DNA of 64,000 nt from Immersiella caudata (GCA_030512335.1 JAULSU010000007.1:372001-436000); one strand, 5' to 3'; shown: positions 11,701-22,879, numbered from the stretch's first letter. Notes: generated from the sequence alone by a model not told the origin. Numbers and translations are program-made.

Positions 11701-12142
11701 GGGTGGGGGGCTTGGTGGTGCTTTCTGAGGGGGTGGCTTCGGGTGTGGGAGGGACTTCGGATTTGCTGGAAGTCCTGCCGGGGAGTGAGAAGCTGGTGAG
11801 CTTGGTCGGCAGTCGGGGGCGGGATGAAGGCTGCGGTAGTGTTTCTTCAGGGGGTGTTGGAAGGGGAGGGGGGGCTGGAGCAGGAGCGTTCCAAGGCTTG
11901 TCGTTATAAGCTGAATGTTGGCTCGGGTATCCGCTGTTGGAAGCAGGAGCTGCCACGGGCGGAGATGCACTGGTCGCCGGCTCGGTAGCTCCGCCGGGTG
12001 GTCTCCCAAAGCGAATTGAGGGGAATGCCGATGTGCCATCGTTAGTCCCGCTAGACGACGACAGGGGCACCTTGAGTTTGTTGATGCCGAATGGCGGCAT
12101 CCTGAAAGGTGTTTTGAGGAATTTGGCCAAAGTAGAAGGCAA
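8768..12142 (-). CDS. HET-domain (heterokaryon incompatibility) protein
   Basis: Single open frame of 1124 residues. HET proteins trigger cell death after fusion of incompatible hyphae or in related immune-like responses. Residues 1-150 are Pro/Ser/Thr-rich and look disordered. Around 188-240 there is a CSAC...CEFC cysteine pattern common upstream of HET domains. The HET domain spans about 501-690: it opens with YAALSYVWG, contains FLWVDSLCIIQ near 555, an IYGNAEITLVAASG strand near 589-602 and a WDTRAWTLQE motif. The long C-terminus (about 430 residues) contains GMPLFNVMLVEW near the end and is unassigned. A Gly/Met-rich loop at about 329-342 interrupts the region before the domain. The start is the first ATG of the frame. 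Intact and probably functional; partner locus unknown. Confidence 0.93.
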   Translation of the reverse strand: MPSTLAKFLKTPFRMPPFGINKLKVPLSSSSGTNDGTSAFPSIRFGRPPGGATEPATSASPPVAAPASNSGYPSQHSAYNDKPWNAPAPAPPPLPTPPEETLPQPSSRPRLPTKLTSFSLPGRTSSKSEVPPTPEATPSESTTKPPTRIKLPKTLRNLNDLEIEGSLLSGDLRITDTSSHQTRKEGLCSACSKINFEQFSHTDNPTPPSTHLTPNITSRLIFLDRIIRKNRNKSCEFCMLLFKAISAHDPFQHPAVKNHLPSDLAKSTFREWAEEQNWTSKIPVYKSSYPFGTSRDKIEMQQKVDKDGNLEIEDSTRDDEMTTSDVANMGGIGAAAGLGGMMLTETDEQRMKIMMTVGTVIPTITSLMANLDSKLPVAVSVIVHGVGDAEEGVVNVDVWGYGNGHRAPLSRVSAFNLRVASGYEIGEGGRLRYGNLLKDEVDVEGDCKVWLDACRGCHGDGCARPGWSMQLQPPAGPDFRLVDVSAMRVVVVPGQHPTPRYAALSYVWGATGQHSLNLHKHNAAALGTTLHNQDRPVARTIMDAITITRRLGVPFLWVDSLCIIQQSPFDPSNDDPAARAAQIAQMDSIYGNAEITLVAASGSDSESPLLYPRDFPPETQIATVLPTTNINVLLPVSYPTSYSKWDTRAWTLQEKLLSKRLLVFSEGGLVSFHCRRGTLREDMPSSHAGKNAGPPGIPWLELPERGSAAYTPSVKQEWDGERRIQRAAFFGEYAKLVGQYSGREMTDSRDSLNAVAGLMKVLERMAVPFGNAGPGLGHTLYGLPERFLELTLMWQPPAVQGVYLTRKPHDMLPSWSWAGWEVGADAAVEAKGETKPGVRFDELFWVGVNDDLSLRKVVGVADVGLVGGLSMRKLFAQAKERASAHLSGKPIPSTKAPKSERPLEERFRPLVMWFRSTKPPSSYRSSSGYPHNASGVHPLVPINGHGLGLAFDDADGVNVTAFLQAAAALRGGVTTPPKVPIVMPLDSRHLVCETQVASFQLNKLKGSQRSEKLWKRTAKGMVVDNELAITEIEVLSHSGEVVGTVVPTDGRRSVSSELYHFILLSEAQYYGNEKRVDVSGMPLFNVMLVEWDIQGQFATRMGVGKVRKTAWWEAGPELKTVVLK

Positions 12143-13899
12143 TCGTGGGAATATGGGTGGCGGGGAACGTCAACAGGTTGTTTGCCCGTGGCTTTGTGCT
12201 GAAGACCACTACAGGTTGTCACCCTCTCTGTCTCAAGGGCGCTCTTATATTCTCTGGCCAAGATGTTGGTTCCTGAGGTTTGAAAACGAGGTCTACCCTA
12301 CCGACTCACCGGTCTCAGGGGTATTTTCGGTCTGGATGTGCGCGACCGCGTGCGCGTGTTCGAGAAGGCTGTGCAACCATCAGAGCGCTCCCCGTCACCA
12401 TTTCCACTCATCCAATCCCAATCACCCAAGAGTCCCTTGGATGCCTATCTGATGGCAACAGACGACCTTCTCGCACTGTTTCCGTCCCCATCATTGGTCA
12501 TCCTGGCCGAAACCCCTCCGAACCACCGGAACTGCCGGGAGCCAGTGACACCAGTAGAACGACCCCTCAGCGCATTGAAGCTCTCTCATTTGTTCCCGAA
12601 ATGCATGATACTCGGCATCAACCGCCTCTGGGAACGGCCTTCACATGCCAGTCTGGTGCCCGGGGTAGCTGCGAAATTTCGGAGATTCCCGAAACGAGAC
12701 GAGGCTGCGCGGTTGTGTTACCACACGAAACACCGATAGGACGATGTCAAGTAGGGGGTCGGAGATAACACGCGTTCAGCGATGCTGGGCGTTAAAGACC
12801 ATGCTGGCGACTCCTAGTTGTCGGTGACTAGGGCGTCAAAGACTCAGCGGGGCCTTGGTTTGATCCGTATGCTGACCAAAGAAAGGGCCTCGACTTCGTG
12901 GGTATCTTTGATAGACAGGCAGGTATCGTATCCTGATTACGAGCTCGTCGTTTGTGGTTGGACTGCAAATGCTGGGTTTGTGGTGCACCTCCGCCGGGGC
13001 ACTCCAGCGCAGCCTCAGACACTTCCCCATTACCATAACTCCACCACAACTCCACCACAACTCCACCACAACTCTACCACAACTCTGCCACAACTCTACC
13101 GCTACCCACTCTCACTTTAGGACGGACATGTCGTGTCGAAAACGCACCGATCATGACCTCATTCTGATCACTCGAGCTTAGGATGGAATATTTTTGGAAA
13201 GGGGATCTGGGCAGAGGGCAAATACGATTTTGGATGCCGTCGTTTGCCTCGGGATAAGCGGAGATGCCCTGAATCTTGGAACTCAAAACAAACGGAACAA
13301 ACGGAACTTGATCTTTGAGTGATAGCGTCAGGCAGGCCAAGCGGTTATGACACCAACGAGTCTGGGACTTGCCCCAGCTGAATCTCCCTTTGCTCTTTCC
13401 GTACACAGAGACAGAATCCATCCCATACTGACCTCGGGCACGCGGTGCTTTATCCTGCCCCACAGCATCTGAATCAGGAAGCATCTGAATCAGGAATTAT
13501 CCAGGACCCAAATCTTCTCTCCACGCGCTTGCCGCTCTTGTACCTTGCTCAGTTTGGCAGCTTGACTTTGCTCCCCAAGTGGTGACTCTGCCGCCCTGCA
13601 CCTACTGCGGATGCTTTAAGTCAGGAAGGCAAGACTGATACGTGATCACGCCGAGGGTTGTGGTTTCAGGCATTGTACTACCAAACGCCTTCTATCAAAT
13701 GGCATGTAGCCTTGGCTCTTTCTTCTACGCAATCAAATCGTCCACTCCTTTCGGTTTGCAACTGCGCAAACGCGCCTATCCAAACATGCACGCAGACGCC
13801 TACCTAGCCAGCACAAATAAATAGCTCGGCAAACTCTGTATCAGACGCCCGCTTCTCCCGCAGCCTTCCCGCCTTCTGAAGGTGCATAACCTGCATGAG
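12143..13899. other. Intergenic, HET gene upstream region
   Basis: Overlapping open frames up to 171 codons exist on the plus strand but show no domain and appear to be random openings in GC-rich DNA. Apart from the 11-bp tandem repeat at 13037-13100, I see nothing identifiable. Confidence 0.5.
13037..13100 (+). repeat. 11-bp tandem repeat
   Basis: About 5.8 units of AACTCCACCAC, with the last three units changed to AACTCTACCAC/AACTCTGCCAC. Noncoding minisatellite upstream of the HET gene. Confidence 0.85.
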
Positions 13900-14508
13900 T
13901 CAAGCTTGCACAGCCGGCGGAGTCATGCCCGAGCACAAAACCAATCTCATCGGGACTGCCGGCGAAGGCTGACTCGCCCGGACGTACACCGGGCCGCTGT
14001 GCTTCTGAAAGAAGTACCTCGTGTCATGCTCCAACCTTGTGATGTTGACCCCGGATGCCCCAGCGTTCAAGCTGGTGATGTCAAAGCGTCGAACGTTTGT
14101 CTCCAGGATGGGAATCGCATTTCCCCAGAATGAAGTGTCTCCTGCGCACTTGATATCGGCAGTTTCGAGACAAGTGGTGGTCATGTATGCGAATGTTGCA
14201 CAGTCGTCAGAGTCGGCGAGAAACTTGGACCAGGAGCTTCTGCCCTCGCAGGGTATTTGCAGGCATCGGCGCGAGTTGTCCTCGTGTGGCCAGGCGATGG
14301 TGAGTAGGTTCAGATTTGTGGTGATGGAGCAGCGTTCGGCTTGAAGAGGGGAGTTTGGATGGAAATGGGGGTAGGGCGCTTCTCCAAAACCCCTCAGCAC
14401 CCCACTACACGGACCCCTCCGTCTGGAGGACAGCAGAGCGCCGCCAGTCCCTGCATCCTCAGAAAGGTCTTTTGGGCTCCCTGCCTCGGAAATCCCGAGT
14501 GGCTGCAT
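13900..14508 (-). CDS. Hypothetical protein, possible gene or fragment
   Basis: A 202-codon open frame without a recognised family. The second half (from about residue 55) has a protein-like composition with several cysteines (AERC, RRCLQIPCEG, DDCATF, TTCLE, IKCAG), which would fit a small secreted cysteine-containing protein, but no signal peptide precedes it. The first 50 residues look like read-through of noncoding sequence, so the true start or an upstream exon is uncertain. It could also be an exon of a decayed gene. Confidence 0.35.
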   Translation of the reverse strand: MQPLGISEAGSPKDLSEDAGTGGALLSSRRRGPCSGVLRGFGEAPYPHFHPNSPLQAERCSITTNLNLLTIAWPHEDNSRRCLQIPCEGRSSWSKFLADSDDCATFAYMTTTCLETADIKCAGDTSFWGNAIPILETNVRRFDITSLNAGASGVNITRLEHDTRYFFQKHSGPVYVRASQPSPAVPMRLVLCSGMTPPAVQA

Positions 14509-15626
14509 TGCAGAAATTCAGTACTTCCGTCCGCCAAAATGATTGGGCGCTGAAACGAAACTGAATTGCCTGCCGTAAGCACGGTCGAGCTTGCACAGCG
14601 ATGTAGACCGAGCTCGGCATTGAGAAGAGGGGGTGCCTGGCACACAGGTAGCACCAGAATTCGCATCACCTGAGGCAAGGAGGTACTTCGGTACCTTGAT
14701 TATGTTTTTCAGGGCTGGGTCACAGCGGGGTCACAACTGCTATGGACCCGAGTCCGACCCATACGATGATAGACCTCGGCTGTCGGCAGAGTTCGCACGT
14801 GGATCCATCACGGCTGAGGAAGGTAGGAGCCTGAGTAGGGACTTGGGGGCCGGGTCCAGAAAGAGATCAGCAGAGTGCACTCTGGAAACCTCTTCGACCT
14901 GGAGGCCCTCTATGTCCCTGCTACCATATCTTGAGTGCTTCTCCGAGTCAGTCGAAGATCACAAGCGGATGCCTCAAGGCGACAAATAGGCTCGGCTCCC
15001 AAACGGTCACAACTTTAACCCTATTAGCGCCAACACCAAGGTACAGGTAAACCGGTTAAACTCACATCAGAAGTACACATAAGCGTCTGTGAATTTTGGA
15101 TAAACATCTTTAGCTTTTTCGAAGACCTTTTCGGCGGGAATGAAGCTGTGGATACACTTTACGTTCGCGTTTTCAAGATTCTAAAATCCCTCATTCCCAT
15201 CCTTGAACGCGTTATAAGTAATTTCCTGTCCTAGGTTGTTCCCGAAGTTTCGGGTGGGAAACATCCAAGTTAGCTAATAAAGTACTGGGTATCAGCATAA
15301 ATGACGTGCTGATGGCGGAGGGAACTGCACCACCAACGCCAGGACTCGTCCGCATCAGTCCCTCTCAGCTCACCGGGAAATTGGGAGCGATCTGTGGTAA
15401 ATAAGATAGACGGGTAGCCTATCAAGGCATGCTAGAGCAACTCGAACACAGGGAAGAAGACACTACGGACATTCGCCATTCCCAAGACTGCCTCCCACAT
15501 TCTCGGCAGACACCTAATCTCGAAAGGGAAAATACTTTGACTTGAGAGACAACAGAGAAAGTTGATAACTTGGACTCGAAGGAAGAGAAAATTAAAAGGG
15601 CCCAGCACGATGTCCAGGCATAGTTG
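14509..15626. other. Intergenic, nothing recognised
   Basis: Contains a 118-codon plus-strand frame (14633-14989) without family resemblance, and a more AT-rich patch near 15000-15300 with no repeats that I can define. Confidence 0.45.
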
Positions 15627-17349
15627 TCAAGCCATCTCACGATCCGACTTCTCTCCTTTGAGTGACCAAAGCCGCGACCAATAGCGGTATGTAAGCAACA
15701 CAAACAGCGTGAGTCCTCCAGCCACAGCAAGGTATACCCACCAGTACCGTGACATAACCGCCTCGTCCTCCTTGGCATGCCAATTGAATAATCCCATCGA
15801 CATGAACGTCTGTAAAGTGTCAGTTGCGCCCCGTAGAGCAGGCGATCATGATGTTTGACTTACCGCGACAAACGTAGCCGGAAGGAACACCATGGTCAAG
15901 ATGGCCAACGCCTTCATCTTGTTCACCTCCTGGCGCGCAATACTCGAGGTTTCCTGATATTCGCACGTCTCGTCAGCACTCTTTTAGATTTCCTCGACAA
16001 CGTCATGATAGAGGCGCCCAGGTAGCTTCCAGACAAATAAAGGGGGCAAAACTCACCATCTGAAATGTCATGGAAACCTGCTCCAACATGCCTTCACACC
16101 TCCTCACCATGGCCTCATACTCGTCCACCGTCCGATCCAAATACTCCCCCACGTCCAACAGCGGCAGCTTTCCATCCCCCCCAACGCACCTCGGAAACTC
16201 GTTCCCACCCGCCTTCTCCCTAAACCTCGCCAGCTCCCTCGCCCAGCTCACCAGCCCATTTCTCAACAGTCTCATCTCCCCCGCCAACCCCACCAAGTCC
16301 CTAGGATCATCCTCCTGCACCCGCCTGGCGATGCTACTACCGCTCTTCCCGGCAACCGCTGCCTCATCCTGGAAGTTCTTGATGAGTTTTGTGATACCGT
16401 CTGCGTGACGCTGGACTTGCTCGAAGCGTTGGACTTTTTCAAGCTGGATGAAGGCGTTGATGAGGGTGGAGGGTTCGAGGAGGGCGTGGCCTGCAAAGGT
16501 GAGGCGTTCGAGGACGGTGGTGATTTGGCGTTCGGTGTAGCCAAAGTAGATGGCGTAGATGAGGTTTTTGGAGGGGATGTGGGTTATGGTTAGGGCGGTG
16601 TCGTGTTCGAGGGTGTTGGTTGTGCGAAGGTTGTAGTCTGTGGGGGGGGGGAGGAGGGGGGTTGTGTTAGACTAGGGGTTGAGACGGGGAGAGCAATAGG
16701 GGTAAGTCGAAAGGGTTAGAAAGGCTTACGGATTATGCGGTCTGGGCCGGAGAGGTCCTCGCTGCGGATGATGATGGGCCATCCTCGGTTGATGATGGTT
16801 TGGGTGGCTTGGTGAACATGGAAGGTTTCGATAAGCCTGATGAAGGCAGACGCATTGGGGACAGGGACATAGGTGAGATTGAGGGGGTTTCTGAGCGTGT
16901 TTCTCCCGACTTTAGTATCTGGGGCGCGGGGGAAGATGCTATGTTTGCCTCTGTTAGCTCTCCAAATGACAGTGTGAGTGCAAACAGCATACAGCAAGTT
17001 CAAGGAGCCTTCTGTAGCAGATGCAAATGCGTTCGGCTGTGAGACCTGGCATATCTCATGTCAGCGAAGCCTAGAAGTCTCTTGGGAAATGGTTTTCTAC
17101 CTCGTCAAGCCAGTCATCCCATTCTTGCTTCGTTTCAAGCTTGCAAGTGTTCATGGCAAATGTGGGCGGAGAAGATCCTTGATTCCGTAGTCCCCTGAAG
17201 GCGCATGCCGGACTCTTGGGGCGGCAACGGAAAAGGCAGACACTATCGCCGTTCTTGTCGTCGTTGACGACTTCCCACTCCCAGGCAGACGTCTTCCAGG
17301 TATCGTCCATGGTCAGGGGTTCAACGAGCTCGGTCTTGTTATCACTCAA
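15627..17349 (-). CDS. CorA-like divalent metal ion transporter
   Basis: Five-exon model: 17349-17101, 17045-16730, 16637-16057, 15953-15864, 15809-15627; 472 residues with every junction in frame. Introns are 55, 92, 103 and 54 bp, with donors such as GTAAGC, GTGAGT and GTAAGT. The long soluble N-terminus contains NLTYVPVPNAS and a helical region rich in charged residues before the membrane part. Two C-terminal membrane helices follow: one around 395-412, then SMGLFNW in the position of the GMN signature of CorA channels, and a second helix within about 425-450. The loop variant with FNW is typical of fungal CorA-like proteins (family knowledge), so Mg2+ selectivity is not assured. The N-terminal start is the first ATG of the exon; further 5' exons are possible. 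Confidence 0.82.
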
Positions 17350-17954
17350 TGGTCTCGGGTTTCGCCCCGGAATGGTATCGTCTGCAGGTGTTCACAGCGA
17401 GGTAAGGTATTGTGGTGATGTTTATTGTTGTCAATGTGACGCTCGGTGTGTGGTCGACCAGGCCTCTTGTGGGAATGCCGAGAGACAAGGCTCCGGATGC
17501 CTCCCGGCAATGCATGAAATGAGGTTCCCCCCAAGTTCTGGGTGCCAAGCCCCCGCCCGAGAGTGCTTTGTTAGTCGGGTGTGGTTGGCCCCGGGCAGTG
17601 CATCGTGCAGATTTTGCCCAATCATGTCACTTTCTCATGCCGTGTCTGCAGCTGCGGCGCCCACTAGAGTATCAACACTGCAACACTAAAGCAAATGCAG
17701 GCGTTCGGGGCATGGTGTCGTGACACAGAGTGTGACTGGATGTTATCAGGGAATACATTGGGTGCCCATCAAAGGTTTTTGCGGCTCTGCGAAATCCACG
17801 GTGGAGGAAGCCGTGTAAATAGGGGGGGGGACGCGCCTAGAGGGGATGATGCGTCACGGCCGCCCCCCTTTTACTCCTGACCGAAACGCTTCGCCACCAC
17901 CAAAGTTTGAGTTTCCCGAGTTTGAGCCCCCTTCACCCTTTCGCTGCCAACACG
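17350..17954. other. Intergenic between divergent genes
   Basis: Separates the CorA-like gene (minus) from the 88-residue gene (plus) and probably holds both promoters. A run of nine G lies near 17822. No gene seen. Confidence 0.5.
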
Positions 17955-18379
17955 ATGGCCAAGTCATCCAAATCCAACAACTCAAAGTTTAAGAAACACC
18001 AAGCCTTCCCAATGCGGTATTCATACCTCGACATGAACGGCCTAGTGATGCGCCTGGAAGAACTCTACGGGAGTCAAGATTACTTTGACCTGGAGGTAGG
18101 CTCCTGTTCATGCGTGCGGTTTCATTGTCTATGAACAATGTTTATATCATGGCGCAGATTTCCAACGACAGAGTCATACTCTGGACTGATCACAAGTTGA
18201 CCGAGGTGTGTATCCGTCGACCCTGTTGTTGCTTTGATGCGGTACCTAGTATCTAGTTCCGTAAAATGCAAAAAAAAACCACCTAACCTCCTTGTACATA
18301 GGAACAACTCATTGCCCTCCGCGAAGATCAAACCGTTTACCGCCATTACAAGGTCGCCGGAAAGAATTATTTTTTGTGA
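17955..18379 (+). CDS. Small hypothetical protein, 88 residues, three exons
   Basis: Exons 17955-18095, 18158-18205 and 18302-18379 join in phase 0 to give 88 residues. The introns are 62 and 96 bp with GTAGGC/GCAG and GTGTGT/ATAG borders. The protein begins MAKSSKSNNS, a basic Lys/Ser-rich tail, continues through a compact segment with MRLEELYG and a strand-like VILWTDHKLTE, and ends with a tyrosine-rich HYKVAGKNYFL. No family recognised and no signal peptide. The clean splicing, length divisible by three and non-biased composition argue for a real gene. Its 3' end is 85 bp from the convergent kinase gene. Confidence 0.6.
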
Positions 18380-18464
18380 TGTGTCGTGCTATGGACACTG
18401 AGCCTTCGTGTCTGCAGTGTGCTGAACCAAATACAGCGCTGTCGAGGTTCTATGTGCGTTGACT

Positions 18465-21136
18465 TCATGGTCTGAGGCTCACCTGAGCCATCTTTCCTGG
18501 TTCCTGTTTCGCTCCATCTCTTCTTCGGTGCTTCTCGAGGGAGAACGATCTTGGCAATGATCGTTTCAGATCGACGAGTCGGCCCGCTGACTCGTTGATG
18601 GTGAACGCCCGCGGCAATTTGGCGGGCGTTTCCGGAAGTCTTGACCCTGGCTTGGTAAAGTATTCGTTTGTGTTCTTTTTGCAAATGTCGTCGAGCTTCT
18701 TCGCAAGCTCAAAGCAGTTGATGCGGAATTTTCCGTCTGAACCTACAGGTTCAGACGTTTTGGGAACTTTAACCCCTGGCATGAGTGACGACTTTCTTGC
18801 TTCGACGACTAGCATGTCGTACAGAATGATATCCAAAATTTCCTTGACGAACTTGGATGCCCCTTTCTTAAGCGTGGTGATGAGCTGAGATATCGTGTTA
18901 GTGGTTGGAAATTGGCAATGAGACACTGTTTGCTCGGGTGTTGGCTCACCTTGTTGACTTCGGGGTTGACTTCAAATGTCGTCCGATGATTCTCCTTGAC
19001 CACATGGTAGAATGTGTCCTGGATGGTCCCTTCTAGGCTTCTATTGCGGCCGCCCAGATACCGTGCGTCGTGAAACACATCGACTGGGTTGGCCTTTCCA
19101 GAACCACCTTGGACGAGCCAACAAATGAACTCCAGAAACACACACCCCAAGCCCCAAATGTCGAAAGAGCGAGAGCAGCCTCCGAGGGAGTATTCGACCT
19201 CTGGTGGTGCGTATGTCTTTGTTGCGCCGTGAAGGGGGGTGTCGGACCGCGATTCAGTATGATGGAGTCTGCTGATGCCAAAGTCGGCCAGCTGAAGTAC
19301 ACCAAACGAATCATTGGTGGGTTGTGACTTGTTCACTTCGGGAGCCTTGCTGCTTCCAACCGCCAGTGGGTCAGGGGGCCCCACCCAGTCTTCATACCAC
19401 AGCAGGTTTTCTGGCTTGATGTCGCCATGGATACCATAGAATGGGCCGCCGTTCTTGCCCTTGACCTCACGGTCATCATCGGCGTAGGAACCGTGGGGAT
19501 GGACCACGGCGAGATGCAGGTCATGCAGCTTGCAAAGTGCAAACACCAGCCCATGAAACTGCTTGGCTACCCAACGGGCATATGTGGCCGTGCTGGTCCC
19601 CGAACGGTGAGGGAAATTGCGCTGCCAAAACTGGCGGAGATTGCCGTCTGCGAGAGGAAAGATGAGATGAAAAGACGTATCTTTCACAGGTTGGGAGTGG
19701 ATTATCTCCATGGTGAAGAGAAGTTTAACGAGGTGTGGATCGTTGCACTGGTTGAGTCGGGTGAGAATGGTGACTTCGTTCTTGAACTCATCTCTTGTCG
19801 CGGCCAAGAGACGTTTGATGGCCAAAGCGGGGTTTTCTTCGTTGCCCTACATTGCTCCCAGTTAGCCTCTCGTGCTTTCCTCCACAACTTATCGACAAGG
19901 AAATCTTACCCTGTAGGAAGGAAGGTTGTGGTGCTTCTGGTGGATCCGCACCTTCCACACCTTGCTGTGACCCCCTTTCATTGGGGCGCCCTTCGAATCC
20001 ACGCTGCTCTCCGTCCCGCTGCTTCCACCGCTGCCCCCACCACTGTCCGCACTAGTGGTCCTCTTGTCAACGGCAGTGGTGTTGACTCCATTCGGCGAAT
20101 CAATGACTTCGAAAGGGAGTGGTCGGCATGAAGATAGCTCGTAGTGGCGCACCAAGTTGTTCTCTGTCGTCTCTATGGAGAAAAAGGGCGCCAAGACTTC
20201 CCATTGCTTGATCTCAAAATACTCAATGTCCGTGTGCTCCCATCTCGCGAAGACAGGGAGAGGCTCTGTGCTACCCGCTTTTCCAAGCTGGAATGGCCTC
20301 GAGCCGTTCGAAAGGCCGCCGATCCTTTGCAAGGGAAGCTGTGCGTCTGTGACGCCATTTGCCACAAAGTCGAAAATTGTGTCGGCTTTGTCAATCAGAA
20401 TCAAGATGGCCAAGATTTTTCGGTAAGACTTCGCAGGTTTTTTGTCATCGTCAACCTGTAAACGCCCAAAGATGTCGTGCGCCAGGTCTCCGAGCGATGG
20501 CGTGGATGCCATACCGTTGATGACGTGCTTGCCGATGAAAGGGAGAATGGTTTTGATCGAGTCGCGATTCATGATGTCATGAAGATGGTTAACAGGAATA
20601 TAGAATCCATTTCCCCCGAAAGGTAAGAGGGACGCGAGTCGGAGTTTGTTGTCCATCTCGGTGTATTCCCGCCTCGCTATGGCTTCCGGGTCATCTTCAA
20701 TTTCGAGTTCTCCAGAGGCGTCACCCAAGGCGTTGATGGGCTCTTCCTGGGCAAACTGAGCCCCTTGGGCTAGAAGTAGAGCGGCGGGCTCCCTGGGGAG
20801 ATCGCCTCGAGCAAGCTCACCACTGGCCTGGAAGAGAAGCTCGGCACCCCCATCGTTACAAGTCCTCAACGTGCCCGGTTGTGGTGCTCCGGCATCACCC
20901 CAGACGCTGATGCCCAACTTATTGCCGCGAATGGCGTCAATCATGGGATCCCCGTCGTGGTCATGGCATTCGGGTGGTTCTGGCACCGATCCGGAACGGC
21001 CCCCATTGCGGTTCTTTAGTCGCTGTAGCGCGTGTCAGGAGCGTTTGAGCAATGCCTTTTGGGGTAAACTACTCACTTTCCCATACCCAATCAGTCTGTC
21101 GAGGACCGCTCCCGCTTTCTCTCTCAGGCGTCCCAT
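18465..21136 (-). CDS. Protein kinase with long N-terminal region
   Basis: Four exons: 21136-21077, 21022-19910, 19846-18950, 18884-18465; 829 residues, all junctions in frame. Residues 1-370 form an unassigned N-terminal region with a short basic start (MGRLREKAGAVLDRLIGYGK). The kinase domain covers about 375-690: glycine loop GGHSKVWKVRI, ATP-binding lysine in LAIKRLL, catalytic loop IHGDIKPENLL near 530, and ADFGISRL near 575, followed by YAPPEVEY and SFDIWGLGCVFLEF. The catalytic loop reads HGD rather than HRD, so it is a non-RD kinase, common in this ascomycete-specific group. A Ser/Arg-rich C-terminal tail follows. The family is known near allorecognition-type genes, and a HET gene lies 6 kb away, but a shared role is only inference. 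Confidence 0.85.
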
Positions 21137-21505
21137 GATCACTCACGTCCAAATTGCACGGGTGTACATGTCTTGAAGTTCAGCTCGCAAGCACTGGATG
21201 CACGGAGGGTCATTGGTTTTTATCATTTTCTTTCTGTCTCGCTTCGACTTGGTGGCAAGGCTCTCTCTCTCTTCGGTCAAGCCACCAATTCTTCCCAGCG
21301 CCTATCTGCCCAGACTTGGATATTTCAATGCACCCTAAAGCCACGAACTCCTATTGGGTGTGCTGCACTCCTCTGCTATTGGTTCGCTATCTACATGGTG
21401 GTGTGCGTGCGCTGCAGCCCCCACAAGCACCCGACCCGATTGTCTTTCAGCTGATTGATTCGGCCCCTCCATCTTTCGGGCCAGGGACCCCCTGGGCCGT
21501 TCCCC

Positions 21506-21899
21506 TCAATCTCCACCGTGCCCTCTCCCACGAATCTTTCTCTTCTCGTCCTGCGAACCATCATGAGAATCGCCTCATTCACTCCAGAGCTTTGGTCTAA
21601 ATATTATCACTCACCCTTGATAGTTTCCTGTGTGCAGTGACCCAGTACTCGTCCCTGTTGAGAGAAACTTCATACTCCTCGAATATGTAACCCAAAATGT
21701 CATGCATGTCACGTTCTTCGACCCCGACGGCAGGCATTTTGGTCGTTCTTTGTTTCTTGGGTGTGGTCTCTGGTGGTGGCGGTGGTTCGGTGTATGGTGC
21801 GTAGAGGGGTGGCTGTGGGGAGAAAAGCGCCTTTCGTCGCTTGCTACGAGGCACGCACGGAAAACAGAACCGTAGGTCGAAATGAAATGAAGAACGCAT
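21506..21899 (-). CDS. Hypothetical small protein
   Basis: A two-exon reading, 21899-21615 and 21550-21506 (109 residues), with a GTGAGT donor and CAG acceptor. Features: an early CFPC pair within basic residues, a proline-rich stretch, and a well-formed acidic segment DMHDILGYIFEEYEVSLNRDEYW that looks like real protein. The start could be an upstream ATG in the same frame. An alternative acceptor frame downstream (to 21391) gives a Gly/Trp-rich tail instead. Family not recognised. Confidence 0.45.
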
Positions 21900-22879
21900 A
21901 TTGAGCCGATGATCTGATAAGCTGGGATGGATGTAAAAGACATGGGCCTCGGGAGACATGACAGAGATGGGGCAGTTGAACTGATATTTAATACTGGCAG
22001 TCCTGATCAAGCCAACTGCGAAAAAGATACCTAGATACATGGGTACCTTGAGTACATTTTGGGCGAATTTAGGTCAGGCTCTGAACGCCCGGGGGTAACC
22101 TGAAACCTAGCGGCTCATTGCCTTGAACCAGATTAAAAAGCATTCCACACTCTAATTGTCTTGCTCGACCAAGGGGTACTGAATGACTCGGAAATTTCCG
22201 TCACTTGTGCATTTTGTTGATTGCCCGGGATCTACGACGCGTGCGGCCCGTGTGTTGTGTCCCCAGCGTTTCGTGGACCCGCTGACGGACCCGCAGCTCT
22301 GCCACCCCCTTTAAGAATCGGATGTCCGCGCCGCGTCCTTCCTCCGATGCGTTGTCAAGAAGACAGCTTGGCCACCTCCGAATAACAACCTACGAAGTTT
22401 GAACACGTGTGCAGAGAAGTTAAGATGCGGCTCTGCAAGGACAGCTGCATCCAATGAGATTGAGATTGGGCAATCTGCGATACTGCAGACAGCGCATTCA
22501 GGTGCCCGATGGAGTTGCCCTTTCCTGGGTTTTCTGTCAGCAATACATCTACCCAATAGTCCTAAAAGCAACCCTTCTAACATTCAGGGAAGAGCACCTA
22601 GGGCACGGAGACACAGCCATAGTGGGGAACTCCACAGGGACCGAAGAGATTCCTGTACAGACGGCCAAGGTTCTCCCCAACCTGGAAGTCACTGATGCGG
22701 ATAACCCTTGCCGTCAGTGATGAAGGCTCTGGAATCCAAGTACCTGAGGTGGACGGTCTCTTCTTCACTCGTATGAGGAGCTCAAAAAGTGCATCTGGTA
22801 GCATGGTCACACTCTCAGCCGCCCAGCGCCATTTCCCTAGAAGCGGTCCCCAGGCGCTCTGGAGACTGGTCTGAATGCA

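Noticed and set aside
9301..11909. Many open frames opposite the HET gene
   Set aside because: Antisense shadows of the 1124-residue coding frame.
16733..16990. 85-codon Pro/Ser-rich minus frame overlapping the CorA-like exon 2
   Set aside because: The alternative frame (NLTYVPVPNAS) joins the neighbouring exons in phase and continues into the transporter, so this one is a shadow.
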